Assembly (NCBI RefSeq): GCF_008329605.1
Contig: NZ_NPKO01000006.1
Coordinates: 248,001 to 312,000, forward strand
Source: Mycolicibacterium sp. P9-64
Lineage (GTDB): Bacteria; Actinomycetota; Actinomycetes; Mycobacteriales; Mycobacteriaceae
Direction of reading: 5' to 3'
Length of the DNA: 64,000 nucleotides
In this document: piece after piece, positions 52,777 to 61,236 of the stretch
Position numbering within the stretch: position 1 is the first letter of the stretch
Layout: each line of letters opens with the position of its first letter
The notes under the pieces: model-generated
Databases searched by the model: none
Told to the model about the DNA's origin: nothing
The model's input: only the letters and a program-made list of their open reading frames with translations
Translations under genes and position numbers: made by a program

Positions 52777-53523
52777 GTGATCGTCCTTCTGCCACCGTCG
52801 GAGACCAAACGCGCAGGAGGCGACGGGCCGCCGCTACGCATCGACGCGCTGGGCTCCCCCGAACTCGGACCACTGCGCACCGAGCTCGTCGACGAGCTGG
52901 TCGCGCTGGCCGCCGACCGTCCCGCCAGTAGGAAGGCGCTTGGCATCTCCGAGTCGCTGGACGGCGAGATCGACCGCAACGCCGCGATCCGCAGCGCCCC
53001 GACGATGCCTGCCATCCACCGCTACACCGGCGTGCTGTACGACGCACTCGACGTTGAATCACTGCGTGGCGCAACGGCTTCCCGCGCACGGGCGCGACTG
53101 GCTGTCGGGTCAGCCCTGTTCGGGCTGCTGCGCGCCGACGATGCCGTGCCCGCCTACCGATTCTCCGCGACCTCGAAGCTGCCGGGTCGCCCCACGCTGG
53201 CCGCGCGCTGGCGCCCCGTGCTCGAACCGGTGCTGGCCGGTTTGGCCGCCGAGGAGCTGATCGTCGACCTGCGGTCTGGCTCGTACGCGGCGCTGGGACG
53301 GTTGCCTGGTGCCGTCGAGGTCGACGTCGTCTCCGAGCGCCCGGACGGGCACCGGTCGGTGGTGAGTCACTTCAACAAGGCGCACAAGGGCAAGCTCGCG
53401 CGAGCGCTGGTGAGTTCCAGAGCCGAACCCACCGACGCGGCGGGCGTGGCGACGGTCGCACGAAAGGCCGGATTGCGGGTGGAACGTCGCGGCAACGAGC
53501 TGACCGTCGTGCTGTCTACCTAG
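52777..53523 (+). CDS. yaaA: peroxide stress protein YaaA family
   Basis: 248 residues of the UPF0246/YaaA family: MIVLLPPSETKR at the N-terminus, RYTGVLYDAL, LFGLLRADDAVPAYRF and VVSHFNKAHKGKLARAL. In E. coli YaaA lowers free iron during peroxide stress and binds DNA. GTG start. It sits directly behind the bicupin gene. Confidence 0.9.
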   Translation: MIVLLPPSETKRAGGDGPPLRIDALGSPELGPLRTELVDELVALAADRPASRKALGISESLDGEIDRNAAIRSAPTMPAIHRYTGVLYDALDVESLRGATASRARARLAVGSALFGLLRADDAVPAYRFSATSKLPGRPTLAARWRPVLEPVLAGLAAEELIVDLRSGSYAALGRLPGAVEVDVVSERPDGHRSVVSHFNKAHKGKLARALVSSRAEPTDAAGVATVARKAGLRVERRGNELTVVLST

Positions 53524-53532
53524 GTTCGGGTG

Positions 53533-53596
53533 CCGCGAGCGCGCGCAAAGTAGGGGCAATCTGCGGCGTGTCGCCCGCAGACTCGCGCGGTCGCGG
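53533..53596. terminator. large stem-loop between convergent genes
   Basis: 13-bp arms (53533-53545, 53584-53596) with one mismatch enclose a second small hairpin CTGCGG/CCGCAG (53561-53566, 53575-53580). It separates yaaA from the convergent VOC gene 12 bp further on. Confidence 0.6.
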
Positions 53597-53607
53597 GAGG
53601 AGGAACA

Positions 53608-54015
53608 TCACAACGTCCCGAAGAACTCGATCGAATTGCCGTCGGGATCGGCGATGAACATCCAGCCCATGCCGGGAACGGGGGCGAACTCGGTCGGCGG
53701 CTCGACGATCTCGTAACCAGCGGCCTCGATCTTCGCGGCGGCGTCGCGCAGGTTCTGGATCCCGATCGTGAAGTACCGAAGGCCGGCTTGTGTTCTGCCG
53801 CCGCCCGGCACCGCGGGCTCGGGCGGCGGGGTGTCGTACGTGACGAGCTTGATGACGCTGCCGCCGAGCACGTACCGCCGCTGTGAGCCATCGGCAAACG
53901 CGATCTCACCCTGTGGCTCGAGACCGAGGAATCCCTCGTAGAAACCGACCATCGCCTCCAGGTTCGTGGTCACCAGCCCGATCTCTACGGCGGGGCTCAA
54001 CAGGTCCAGGTTCAT
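53608..54015 (-). CDS. VOC-family protein (glyoxalase fold)
   Basis: 135 residues: VEIGLVTTNLEAMVGFYEGFLGLE first module and FIADPDGNSIEFFG second, with the metal position Glu in IEFF. GAGGTG before ATG 54015. The frame runs on to 54432 without homology. Substrate unknown. Confidence 0.83.
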   Translation of the reverse strand: MNLDLLSPAVEIGLVTTNLEAMVGFYEGFLGLEPQGEIAFADGSQRRYVLGGSVIKLVTYDTPPPEPAVPGGGRTQAGLRYFTIGIQNLRDAAAKIEAAGYEIVEPPTEFAPVPGMGWMFIADPDGNSIEFFGTL

Positions 54016-54105
54016 CGTCACCTCAGGGTCGGCGTTGGGTTGGTCACAATATGGTTGAACAAGCATTACCGCATTTGCCGACGCGCCGAGACGGGAGATC
54101 CGACA

Positions 54106-54327
54106 TTGTCGACATTCCTGCGTTACCTGCGCGTGCAGGCGTTCGTCTTCCTTTGCGGCATCGTCGGCCCGATCTTCCTCGCCGTTTACTTTGCCGCCCA
54201 ACCTGATCCGACGCTGAAGTGGATGTACTGGATCGGTCTGTTCATCACGGCGATCGACGTATTGATCGCGTTGGCGGTGACCAACGCCGCCAATCCACCC
54301 CCTACCCGGCGCAAGCCGACCGAGTAG
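54106..54327 (+). CDS. small two-helix membrane protein, TTG start
   Basis: 73 residues, MSTFLRYLRVQAFVFLCGIV then LKWMYWIGLFITAIDVLIAL, two membrane helices with a proline-rich tail. The only start with a ribosome site (GGGAG 54093-54097) is TTG 54106. Unknown function; transcribed away from the VOC gene. Confidence 0.7.
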   Translation: MSTFLRYLRVQAFVFLCGIVGPIFLAVYFAAQPDPTLKWMYWIGLFITAIDVLIALAVTNAANPPPTRRKPTE

Positions 54328-54380
54328 GCCCTGGCAGGACCCCGGGGTTTCACGGCAGCCTCCCCGTCTGACAGACTGGT

Positions 54381-54486
54381 GTACGAGGGGAGTATTCCTT
54401 CGTCGCGGCGTCGTCATCACGTTGTCCATCATTGGACAGCCGGTTCCGCGGGCCGCATCCTGCGGCGGCAGAGACCTCGGCCGTAT
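54381..54486 (+). promoter_or_regulatory. probable yybP-ykoY (Mn2+) riboswitch upstream of TerC
   Basis: The 180-bp leader of the TerC gene contains GGGGAGTA (54387-54394), the invariant L1 segment of yybP-ykoY, and GAGACC (54471-54476), the L3 partner. CGAGG (54384-54388) can pair with CCTCG (54475-54479) as part of P1; TGTCCA/TGGACA (54424-54439) and GCCGCA/TGCGGC (54452-54466) are internal stems. TerC-type genes are a known target of this riboswitch, which senses Mn2+. Fold not computed. Confidence 0.6.
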
Positions 54487-54509
54487 GTCTACGTCCGGAG
54501 GCTCTTTTC

Positions 54510-55544
54510 ATGCAGGTAACCCAGCTCGAATGGATCATCACCCTCGGGGTGACGATTGCCGTTCTGCTATTCGACATCGTCGTGATCGGGCGCAGACCCC
54601 ACGAACCGTCGAAGCGCGAGACCGGGACATACCTGACCATCTACATCGGGCTCGCGGTGGCCTTCGGTGTCTGGGTGTGGTTGTTCCACGGTCACCAATA
54701 CGGGGTGGAGTTCTTCGCCGGCTGGCTCACCGAATACAGCCTGTCCGTCGACAACCTGTTCATCTTCTTGATCATCATGGCCAGCTTCAAGGTGCCCAAG
54801 ATTTATCAGCAGCAGGCGCTGCTGGTCGGCATCATCCTGGCGCTCATCTTCCGCGGCATCTTCATCGCGCTCGGCGCGGTGGCGATCAACCAGTTCTCCT
54901 GGGTCTTCTACGTTTTCGGCGCATTCTTGGTCTACACCGCGATCACCCTGGTCCGCGACACCGACCACGACGATGACGCCGAGAACTTCGTCGTGCGCTT
55001 CGCGCGCAGCCACCTGAGCCTGACCGACAAGTGGGACGGGCTGCGGCTGTGGGTGAAGGAGAACGGCAAGCGGCTGATGACGCCGATGTTCCTCGTCATC
55101 GTCGCGCTCGGCACCACCGACCTGCTGTTCGCGCTGGACTCCATCCCCGCGATCTACGGCCTGACCCAGGAGCCCTACCTGGTGTTCACCGCGAACGTGT
55201 TCGCGCTGATGGGGTTGCGCCAGCTGTACTTCCTGCTCGGCGACATGCTCAAGCGCCTGGTGTACCTGTCGCAGGGCCTGGCCTTCATCCTGGCGTTCAT
55301 CGGCGTGAAGCTGGTGCTGCACGCACTGCACGAAAACGAGCTGCCGTTCATCAACGGCGGCGAGCCCGTGCACGTGCCCGAGATCCCCACGCTGGCCAGC
55401 CTCGGGGTCATCATCGTGACGCTGCTCATCACCACCGCCGCCAGCCTGTACAAGACGCGGGTGCACGACATGAAGGGTGCGCAGGACGACTCCGACTTCG
55501 ACACCGTCGCCGTGCCGCCGGACGAGCGGTCCGAGTCGAACTGA
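54510..55544 (+). CDS. TerC-family membrane protein (Alx/MeeY type)
   Basis: 344 residues, about nine membrane helices. Markers: EYSLSVDNLFIFLIIMASFKVP, GTTDLLFALDSIPAIYGL with the acidic residues thought to bind metal, and LLGDMLKRLVYL. The family exports Mn2+ or helps metalate exported proteins. Ribosome site GGAGG. The riboswitch-like leader fits Mn2+ control. Confidence 0.9.
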   Translation: MQVTQLEWIITLGVTIAVLLFDIVVIGRRPHEPSKRETGTYLTIYIGLAVAFGVWVWLFHGHQYGVEFFAGWLTEYSLSVDNLFIFLIIMASFKVPKIYQQQALLVGIILALIFRGIFIALGAVAINQFSWVFYVFGAFLVYTAITLVRDTDHDDDAENFVVRFARSHLSLTDKWDGLRLWVKENGKRLMTPMFLVIVALGTTDLLFALDSIPAIYGLTQEPYLVFTANVFALMGLRQLYFLLGDMLKRLVYLSQGLAFILAFIGVKLVLHALHENELPFINGGEPVHVPEIPTLASLGVIIVTLLITTAASLYKTRVHDMKGAQDDSDFDTVAVPPDERSESN

Positions 55545-55605
55545 CACGTCGCGCTCCTTGGGCGCGCCGTCCGTGGGATGAAGCCGGCGTCTCGAAGTGT
55601 TGAAC

Positions 55606-55617
55606 ATGACCGGTCAT
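55606..55617. promoter_or_regulatory. palindrome ATGACCGGTCAT, TetR-type operator
   Basis: Perfect 12-bp palindrome 22 bp before the start of the flavin-binding protein gene, in the right place to block its promoter. The core TGACCGGTCA is typical of TetR-family sites. No TetR gene is in the window, so the regulator is elsewhere. Confidence 0.5.
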
Positions 55618-55639
55618 CTATTGATTAGAGGTGCGCGTC

Positions 55640-56560
55640 ATGGTCGCTTCGTTGGGCTACCACTCAGGTGAACTCGCCGTGCAACGCCTGGCCGGTGTCA
55701 CCGGCCAGGCCGCACGGTTGGCGGGGATGGTCGGCGCGGGCCAGCTCAGCGGCGGGCTTGGGGCGTTCCTTGCCGGTCGCACGTTCGCCGCGCTGAGCGC
55801 CCGCGACCGCGACGGCACCCCCTGGGTGTCTCCGCTGATCGGTGAGCCGGGATTCCTCGAGGTCGCCGGGCCGACGACGCTGCACGTGCACTACCGGTTC
55901 CCGACGGCCGACCCGCTGCATGACCTGGCGCCTGGTCAGCCGGTCGGGCTCGTCGTGATGGAGTTCGCGATCCGCAGGCGCGCCAGGATCAACGGCACGC
56001 TCCTCGCGGTCGACGGTGACGTGCTGACGATCGGCGTCGAGCAGGCGTACGGCAACTGCCCGCAGTACATCCAGAGTCGACACACGGCGCCGACCGCACC
56101 GGTCGACGACGGTCCCGCGCGGACGGGCAGGACACTCGACGCTGCCGACGCCGCGTTGATCCGGGGCGCGGACACCTTCTTTCTCGGCACCCATCACCGA
56201 ACCCATGGCAGCGACTCCTCGCACCGCGGCGGGACACCCGGGTTCGTCCGCATCGAGGACGACGGCACGCTGTGGTGGCCGGACTATCCAGGCAACAACA
56301 TGTTCAACAGCATGGGCAATCTTGCCGAGAATCCGGAAGCCGCACTGCTGTTCGTCGACTTCGCCACTGGCACTGCGCTGCATCTGACCGGGCGGGCAGA
56401 GGTTGCGTGGACGGACCACGAGATACCCGGCGACGACGGGGGAACCGGCCGTCGCGTGCAGTTCAGGTTGGACCGGTACGTTGCACATGTCGTGCCGGTG
56501 CACTCCACCGATCTCGAGGCCTATCGTGACAATCCACCCCTCACTACGCCGGAGGTTTGA
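55640..56560 (+). CDS. pyridoxamine 5'-phosphate oxidase-family (FMN split-barrel) protein
   Basis: 306 residues. FAALSARDRDGTPWVSPL, ADTFFLGTHHRTHGSDSSHRGG, FVRIEDDGTLWWPDYPGNN, and NPEAALLFVDFATGTALHLTGRAEV are the blocks of the long PNPOx-like family. Start ATG 55640 with GAGGTG; GTG 55631 is less likely. An operator-like palindrome precedes it. The DUF1348 gene follows with GTG after the GGAGG inside its end. Confidence 0.83.
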   Translation: MVASLGYHSGELAVQRLAGVTGQAARLAGMVGAGQLSGGLGAFLAGRTFAALSARDRDGTPWVSPLIGEPGFLEVAGPTTLHVHYRFPTADPLHDLAPGQPVGLVVMEFAIRRRARINGTLLAVDGDVLTIGVEQAYGNCPQYIQSRHTAPTAPVDDGPARTGRTLDAADAALIRGADTFFLGTHHRTHGSDSSHRGGTPGFVRIEDDGTLWWPDYPGNNMFNSMGNLAENPEAALLFVDFATGTALHLTGRAEVAWTDHEIPGDDGGTGRRVQFRLDRYVAHVVPVHSTDLEAYRDNPPLTTPEV

Positions 56561-56562
56561 CC

Positions 56563-57030
56563 GTGAATGAACCCCGCCCGCCGTTCCCTCCATTCGACGT
56601 GGAGAGCGCGATCATCAAGTGCCAAGCGGCTGAGGACGCCTGGAATACCCGCGACCCGCATCGCGTGAGCCTGGCGTACACCGAGGATTCCGTCTGGCGG
56701 AATCGCGACCAGTTCGTCACGGGGCGGGCCGAGATCGTCGAGTTCCTCACCGCCAAGTGGGAGCGCGAGCTCGACTACGTTCTGCGCAAGAGCCTGTGGG
56801 GGTTTCGCGAGAACCGCATGGCGGTGCGCTTCCAGTACGAGTGGCACGACGCAGCGGGCCAGTGGTACCGCAGCTACGGCAACGAGCTGTGGGAGTTCGA
56901 CGAGTTCGGCCTGATGCGCAGGCGCGAGGCGAGCATCAACGACACGCTCATCACCGAGGCCGACCGCCGCTACTTCGGCCCGAGGCCAGACGATGAGCGC
57001 GGCGCTGGGCACGACATCCCGCTGCAGTAA
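56563..57030 (+). CDS. DUF1348 / NTF2-like protein
   Basis: 155 residues: PPFDVESAIIKCQAAEDAWNTRDPHRVSLAYTEDSVWRNRD and VRFQYEWHDAAGQWYRSYGNELWEFDEFG are diagnostic of DUF1348. GGAGG at 56551-56555 places the start at GTG 56563, directly after the PNPOx-like gene, so the two are co-transcribed. Function unknown. Confidence 0.87.
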   Translation: MNEPRPPFPPFDVESAIIKCQAAEDAWNTRDPHRVSLAYTEDSVWRNRDQFVTGRAEIVEFLTAKWERELDYVLRKSLWGFRENRMAVRFQYEWHDAAGQWYRSYGNELWEFDEFGLMRRREASINDTLITEADRRYFGPRPDDERGAGHDIPLQ

Positions 57031-57088
57031 CCACGGGCGGCCGGCTTCGGGTTGCCAGCGTCGCGCGCACCGCGCAAGATCCGTGTCA

Positions 57089-58552
57089 ATGGACCACAAC
57101 TCAGCGGCCGAACTCTCCAAGCTCGACGCCATCGGACAGGGCGCACTCGCCGCGAGCGGTGAAGTCAGCGCCGCGGAGCTGCTCGAGGCGGCGATCGTCC
57201 GCCTCGAAGCCGGACGGGCGCTCAACGCCGTCATCGCCGACCTCTTCGACCTCGGTCGGGCACAGGCCACGGCGCTGGACGATTCCGGTGCGCTGCGCGC
57301 GGGCGGGGCAGGTCCGTTGGCCGGAGTGCCCTTCCTGCTCAAGGATCTGGGTGCGTCGCTCGCGGGGACGCCGGAGGCGATGGGCTCACGCGCATTGCGC
57401 ACCCACGTGGCGTCCGAGACGGCCTGGATCGTCGACCGCTACCTAAGCGCCGGGCTGGTGGTGTTCGGCAAGACCAACACCCCCGAGTGGGGCAACCACT
57501 GCACGACTGAACCCTCGCTGTTCGGTCCGACGGTGAATCCGTGGTCACCGGCGATCACTCCCGGCGGTTCGAGTGGTGGTTCGGCGGCAGCGGTTGCGGC
57601 GGGCGTCGTCCCCGCCGCATCGGGAGGCGACGGCACCGGTTCGATCCGCGTCCCCGCCTCGTGCTGCGGGCTGGTCGGGCTCAAGCCGCGGCGTGGCCGC
57701 ACCTCGTTTGCGCCAGGCGCGGGACATGCGCTGGAGGGCCTCGTCAACGGGCACGCCTTGACGCGCACCGTCCGCGACAGCGCCGCGCTTCTCGACGCCG
57801 TCACCGGATCCGCACCCGGTGACCCGTACACGGCGCCGCTCCCGGCGCGCCCGTTCCTGGATGCCATCGCCGAAACACCCGTGGCGCAACGCATTCTGAT
57901 GGCAACCGGTTCGCCGTTCCCGGGCACGCCCACCAACGGCGAGGTCAGTGCCGCGGTCGAGGCCGTCGCCGGCGTGCTCAGCGGACTGGGCCACCACGTG
58001 GAGGCAGGCGCCCCGACCATCGATCCCGACGAGGTCGCCGATGCGATCGCCGTCCTGCACACCGTCAGCAACGCCGAACTGCACGCCTTCGCCGCCGAGC
58101 ACCTTGGCCGCGAGCCCCACGAGGACGAGTTCGAGCCGAGCACCTGGGTGATGATCCGCGAGGGCTTCCACACCACGGGCGTGGCGTACTCGGCGGCGAT
58201 CGGCGCGGTACACGCCCAGACCCGCCGCTTCGCCGCGGGCATGGCCGGCCACGACGTGCTGCTGGTGCCGACCCTGCTCACCCCGCCGCCGCCCTACGCG
58301 CTGCTGGATCAGCCCCGCGGCACCACGCGGAAGTTCTTCGACGTGGAGTTCGCCACGACGGGCTGGACCTCGCTGGCGAATGTCACCGGCTGGGCGGCGA
58401 TTTCCCTGCCGCTCGGGGTCAGTTCGGCGGGATTGCCGATCGGGGTTCAACTGATGGCGCCCGACGAGACGGTCCTGTTGCAGCTCGCCAGGCAACTCGA
58501 GGTGGCAACGCCGTGGAGCGACAGGGTGCCCCCGTTGTGGGTCGGCGCCTAA
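57089..58552 (+). CDS. amidase (amidase signature family)
   Basis: 487 residues. Catalytic triad visible: Lys85 in LLKDLG, cis-Ser161 in PGGSSGGSA, nucleophile Ser185 in DGTGSIRVPA. Hydrolyses carboxamides to acids. Start ATG 57089 without a strong ribosome site; GTG 57083 is an alternative. Follows the DUF1348 gene after 58 bp on the same strand. Confidence 0.9.
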   Translation: MDHNSAAELSKLDAIGQGALAASGEVSAAELLEAAIVRLEAGRALNAVIADLFDLGRAQATALDDSGALRAGGAGPLAGVPFLLKDLGASLAGTPEAMGSRALRTHVASETAWIVDRYLSAGLVVFGKTNTPEWGNHCTTEPSLFGPTVNPWSPAITPGGSSGGSAAAVAAGVVPAASGGDGTGSIRVPASCCGLVGLKPRRGRTSFAPGAGHALEGLVNGHALTRTVRDSAALLDAVTGSAPGDPYTAPLPARPFLDAIAETPVAQRILMATGSPFPGTPTNGEVSAAVEAVAGVLSGLGHHVEAGAPTIDPDEVADAIAVLHTVSNAELHAFAAEHLGREPHEDEFEPSTWVMIREGFHTTGVAYSAAIGAVHAQTRRFAAGMAGHDVLLVPTLLTPPPPYALLDQPRGTTRKFFDVEFATTGWTSLANVTGWAAISLPLGVSSAGLPIGVQLMAPDETVLLQLARQLEVATPWSDRVPPLWVGA

Positions 58553-58556
58553 CGGC

Positions 58557-59348
58557 TCAAGCCGCCTGTTCGAGCAGATCGAGGAACAACGTGGCGGTGA
58601 GCAGGTCGCCGCTGCCGCCCATCGACAGTCCGAGTTCTTCGGCCTCCTCGCACAGCGATTTCAGCCGGTGCCTGCCCTCGGCGGTGCCGCAACCGCCTGC
58701 CCGAAGGATGTCTCTGGCACGACGATGCACCAGCCGCTGAGCACCTGGCCCGCCGCGCCTGGCGACACAGGTGTCGTCCACCTTGGCCATGATCGCGATC
58801 AGCGTGTTGAGTGCCACGGTATCGGGCGTGTCGCGGCGGCGCCTGCTCGCCCTGAGTGCAGGTAACCCGATCCGGATGACGTGCGGGAAGCCACTTCTCG
58901 CCTCGCCGACCGGCCCCCGCACGTCGTGATGCGGCCGGGCGGGAGTCGAGGGATCGGGGATGCGGGCCACCAGCGCGGCGAAGCTCGCGGCGGAATCGGC
59001 ACCCGTGGTGACGGCAGACCCTGCGGAGAGCAGACCAAGGGTCCACAGAGCGCCGCGGTGGGTGCTCACACCGCCGGTGACATCGCGCACCCGGCGTTCG
59101 CCCTCACGTCCGATCTCACCGAGCCGGGCGCGGAGTTCGCGCCCCAACGGTAGTGACCGAGCAGCTTCTGCGCACTCCCACAACGGTTCTCGCAACACCT
59201 CCGCAGACGCGGCTAGCAGTGCCATACTCGCGCCCCTGCCCTCCACCCGGCCGGGGTTCGGGACGAGCCGTGCGTGCATGCCCAGTGCGGTGACGGCCGC
59301 ATCGGCGATGTGCGTCACCCTGAATGCGTTCGCCGGAGCGGTGGTCAT
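58557..59348 (-). CDS. triphosphoribosyl-dephospho-CoA synthase (MdcB/CitG)
   Basis: 263 residues. GGVSTHRGALWTLGLL and the C-terminal LGLSMGGSGDLLTATLFLDLL match the family that makes the prosthetic-group precursor of malonate decarboxylase (MdcB) or citrate lyase (CitG). No decarboxylase or lyase subunit, nor the MdcG/CitX transferase, is in the window, so the partner enzyme must be elsewhere. Convergent to the amidase; 65 bp before the DapA-like gene end. Confidence 0.85.
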   Translation of the reverse strand: MTTAPANAFRVTHIADAAVTALGMHARLVPNPGRVEGRGASMALLAASAEVLREPLWECAEAARSLPLGRELRARLGEIGREGERRVRDVTGGVSTHRGALWTLGLLSAGSAVTTGADSAASFAALVARIPDPSTPARPHHDVRGPVGEARSGFPHVIRIGLPALRASRRRRDTPDTVALNTLIAIMAKVDDTCVARRGGPGAQRLVHRRARDILRAGGCGTAEGRHRLKSLCEEAEELGLSMGGSGDLLTATLFLDLLEQAA

Positions 59349-59413
59349 GGACCTAGACGATCCTCTCCACGTCGACCGGTGTCATTGCCGCTGGCGACAC
59401 CCCGCACTACCGG

Positions 59414-60295
59414 TTAGCCGGTAATGGGTTGCCAGCATTCGAGGGCGGCCGCCGTGGCCTCCGCGCTGGACGCCAGCAGTGGTAGCCGGACGTGGGCACT
59501 GGGAATCCGGCCGCTAGCCGCGAGAACGCCCTTGATGACAACGGGATTGGGCTCGGCGAACAGCGCACGGGCCAGCGGCACCAGCCGGTTGCCGAGGCGG
59601 CGTGCGTGGTCGATCGGGCCGTCTCGCCATGCGGTGATCAGATCGGCGTAGGGACGGGCGGCCACGTTGGCGCACGCCAGGATCGCCCCGGTAGCGCCAA
59701 GCGCCAGCAGCGGCCCTGCGTAGAGGTCGTCGCCGGCAAGAATCGCGACATCCGAGGGCATGCTGCCCATGAATGCCACCGTCGCCTCGTCGACGCTGCC
59801 GACAGCATGCTTGAACCCGATGACGTTGGGAATGCGGGCGAGCCGTCCGAGCGTGTCGGCTCCCAACGGTCGGCCTGTGCGGTAGGGCACGTGGTAGACC
59901 AGCAGCGGCACCGGACTGGCCGCGGCGAGCCGGCGAAAGTGCTCGACGACGCCGTCCTCGGACGGGCGGCTGTAGTACGGAACCACGGCGAGGGCGGCGG
60001 TCACCCGGGGATCGAGCTCGGCGAGCGTGTCGACGGAGGCGGTTGTCGAGTTGGTTCCGGTACCGACGATCAACGGCGCGCCGCGTTGCAGGCACACCCC
60101 CGCGCAGACGTCGACGATCCTGCGGCGCTCCGCGGACGTCAGTGTCGCAGTCTCGGCAGTCGTGCCCAGTGCGACGATTCCCGTCGCGCCATCATCGAGC
60201 ACGTCATGGGCGAGCTTCTCCAATGCGCCGCAAGCGAGTTCGTCGGTAGCCGTGAACGGCGTGATGAGCGGAACGAAGAGACCCGTGAGCGACAT
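59414..60295 (-). CDS. DapA-like dihydrodipicolinate synthase/NAL-family aldolase
   Basis: 293-residue TIM barrel. Family motif ALGTTAE (42-48), Tyr134 in LLVYHVPYRTG, Arg139, and Schiff-base Lys162 in VIGFKHA. The set fits DapA or a pyruvate-dependent aldolase; no lysine-pathway gene is adjacent, and a divergent LysR suggests a catabolic aldolase. 71 bp separate it from that regulator. Confidence 0.87.
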   Translation of the reverse strand: MSLTGLFVPLITPFTATDELACGALEKLAHDVLDDGATGIVALGTTAETATLTSAERRRIVDVCAGVCLQRGAPLIVGTGTNSTTASVDTLAELDPRVTAALAVVPYYSRPSEDGVVEHFRRLAAASPVPLLVYHVPYRTGRPLGADTLGRLARIPNVIGFKHAVGSVDEATVAFMGSMPSDVAILAGDDLYAGPLLALGATGAILACANVAARPYADLITAWRDGPIDHARRLGNRLVPLARALFAEPNPVVIKGVLAASGRIPSAHVRLPLLASSAEATAAALECWQPITG

Positions 60296-60354
60296 GTCTC
60301 CACGATCACCCCCATCCGCTATTCAGGTCCAGTTCGCGTTTGTGCAATCCAGCG

Positions 60355-60367
60355 TAAGTTGTACTTA
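60355..60367 (+). promoter_or_regulatory. TAAGTT -10 element before LysR gene
   Basis: TAAGTT (60355-60360) and 6 nt precede the ATG of the LysR regulator; no ribosome site, so a leaderless message is likely. Confidence 0.45.
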
Positions 60368-61233
60368 TGCTCGACGTGCGCAAGCTCCGTCTCCTCCGCG
60401 ATCTGGCCCAGCGCGGGACGATCTCGGCTGTCGCCGAAGCGCTGTCCTTCTCCCCCTCGGCGGTCTCCCAACAGCTAACCGCCCTGGAACGCGAGACCGG
60501 GGTGCAACTGCTGGAACGAACCGGCAGGCGCGTGACCCTCACCCCGGCAGCCCACACTCTGGTGGACCGCACCGAGTCGATACTCGCGACGCTGGAGGAG
60601 GCTGCCGCCGAACTCGCGTCGACCGCAGCGGCCGTCACCGGAACCCTGCGCATCGGCGTGTTCCCCACCGCGGTGGCCAGGATCTTGACGCCGGCTCTCG
60701 TCGCACTGAGCACCGACCATCCCGGCCTGGATCTGATGGTCACCGAACTCGATCCGGCATCCGTGCCCGATGCCCTGCGCGAGGAACGTCTCGACATCGC
60801 CCTGATCCAGGAATACGACTACGTACCAGTCGTTTCCGCTCCGGGGTTGCAGACGGAACCGCTGTTCAAGGAGACCGTCCACCTGGCCGCGCTCACCGAC
60901 GAACCCCTGATGGCCCGCCGAGATGCCGCCTGGATTGCGGGCACCCCGGGCACCCTCTGTCACGCCATGACCGTCAGGGCCTGTGAGGCAGCGGGATTCA
61001 CGCCACACATCCGCCATCACGCCGACGACTTCGGTGCCGTGCTGGCATTGGTGGCAGCCGGTCAAGGCGTCGCCTTCGTTCCCGATCTGGGCGCCGTCGC
61101 GCCGCCCACGGCGGTCGTCTTGACGCGACTGCCGATCCGGCGCAGAACCCATTTGGCCCATCGCCGAGGCACCGGTGGTCATCCCGCGATCACGGCCGCA
61201 CGCGTCGCCCTGCATGCCGCCGCAGCGTCATGA
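60367..61233 (+). CDS. LysR-family transcriptional regulator
   Basis: 288 residues. MLDVRKLRLLRDLAQRGTIS and the recognition region AEALSFSPSAVSQQLTALERETG, then an effector domain. Divergent from the DapA-like gene, which is its likely target. Stops 3 bp before the convergent histidine kinase. Confidence 0.9.
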   Translation: MLDVRKLRLLRDLAQRGTISAVAEALSFSPSAVSQQLTALERETGVQLLERTGRRVTLTPAAHTLVDRTESILATLEEAAAELASTAAAVTGTLRIGVFPTAVARILTPALVALSTDHPGLDLMVTELDPASVPDALREERLDIALIQEYDYVPVVSAPGLQTEPLFKETVHLAALTDEPLMARRDAAWIAGTPGTLCHAMTVRACEAAGFTPHIRHHADDFGAVLALVAAGQGVAFVPDLGAVAPPTAVVLTRLPIRRRTHLAHRRGTGGHPAITAARVALHAAAAS

Positions 61234-61236
61234 CCC

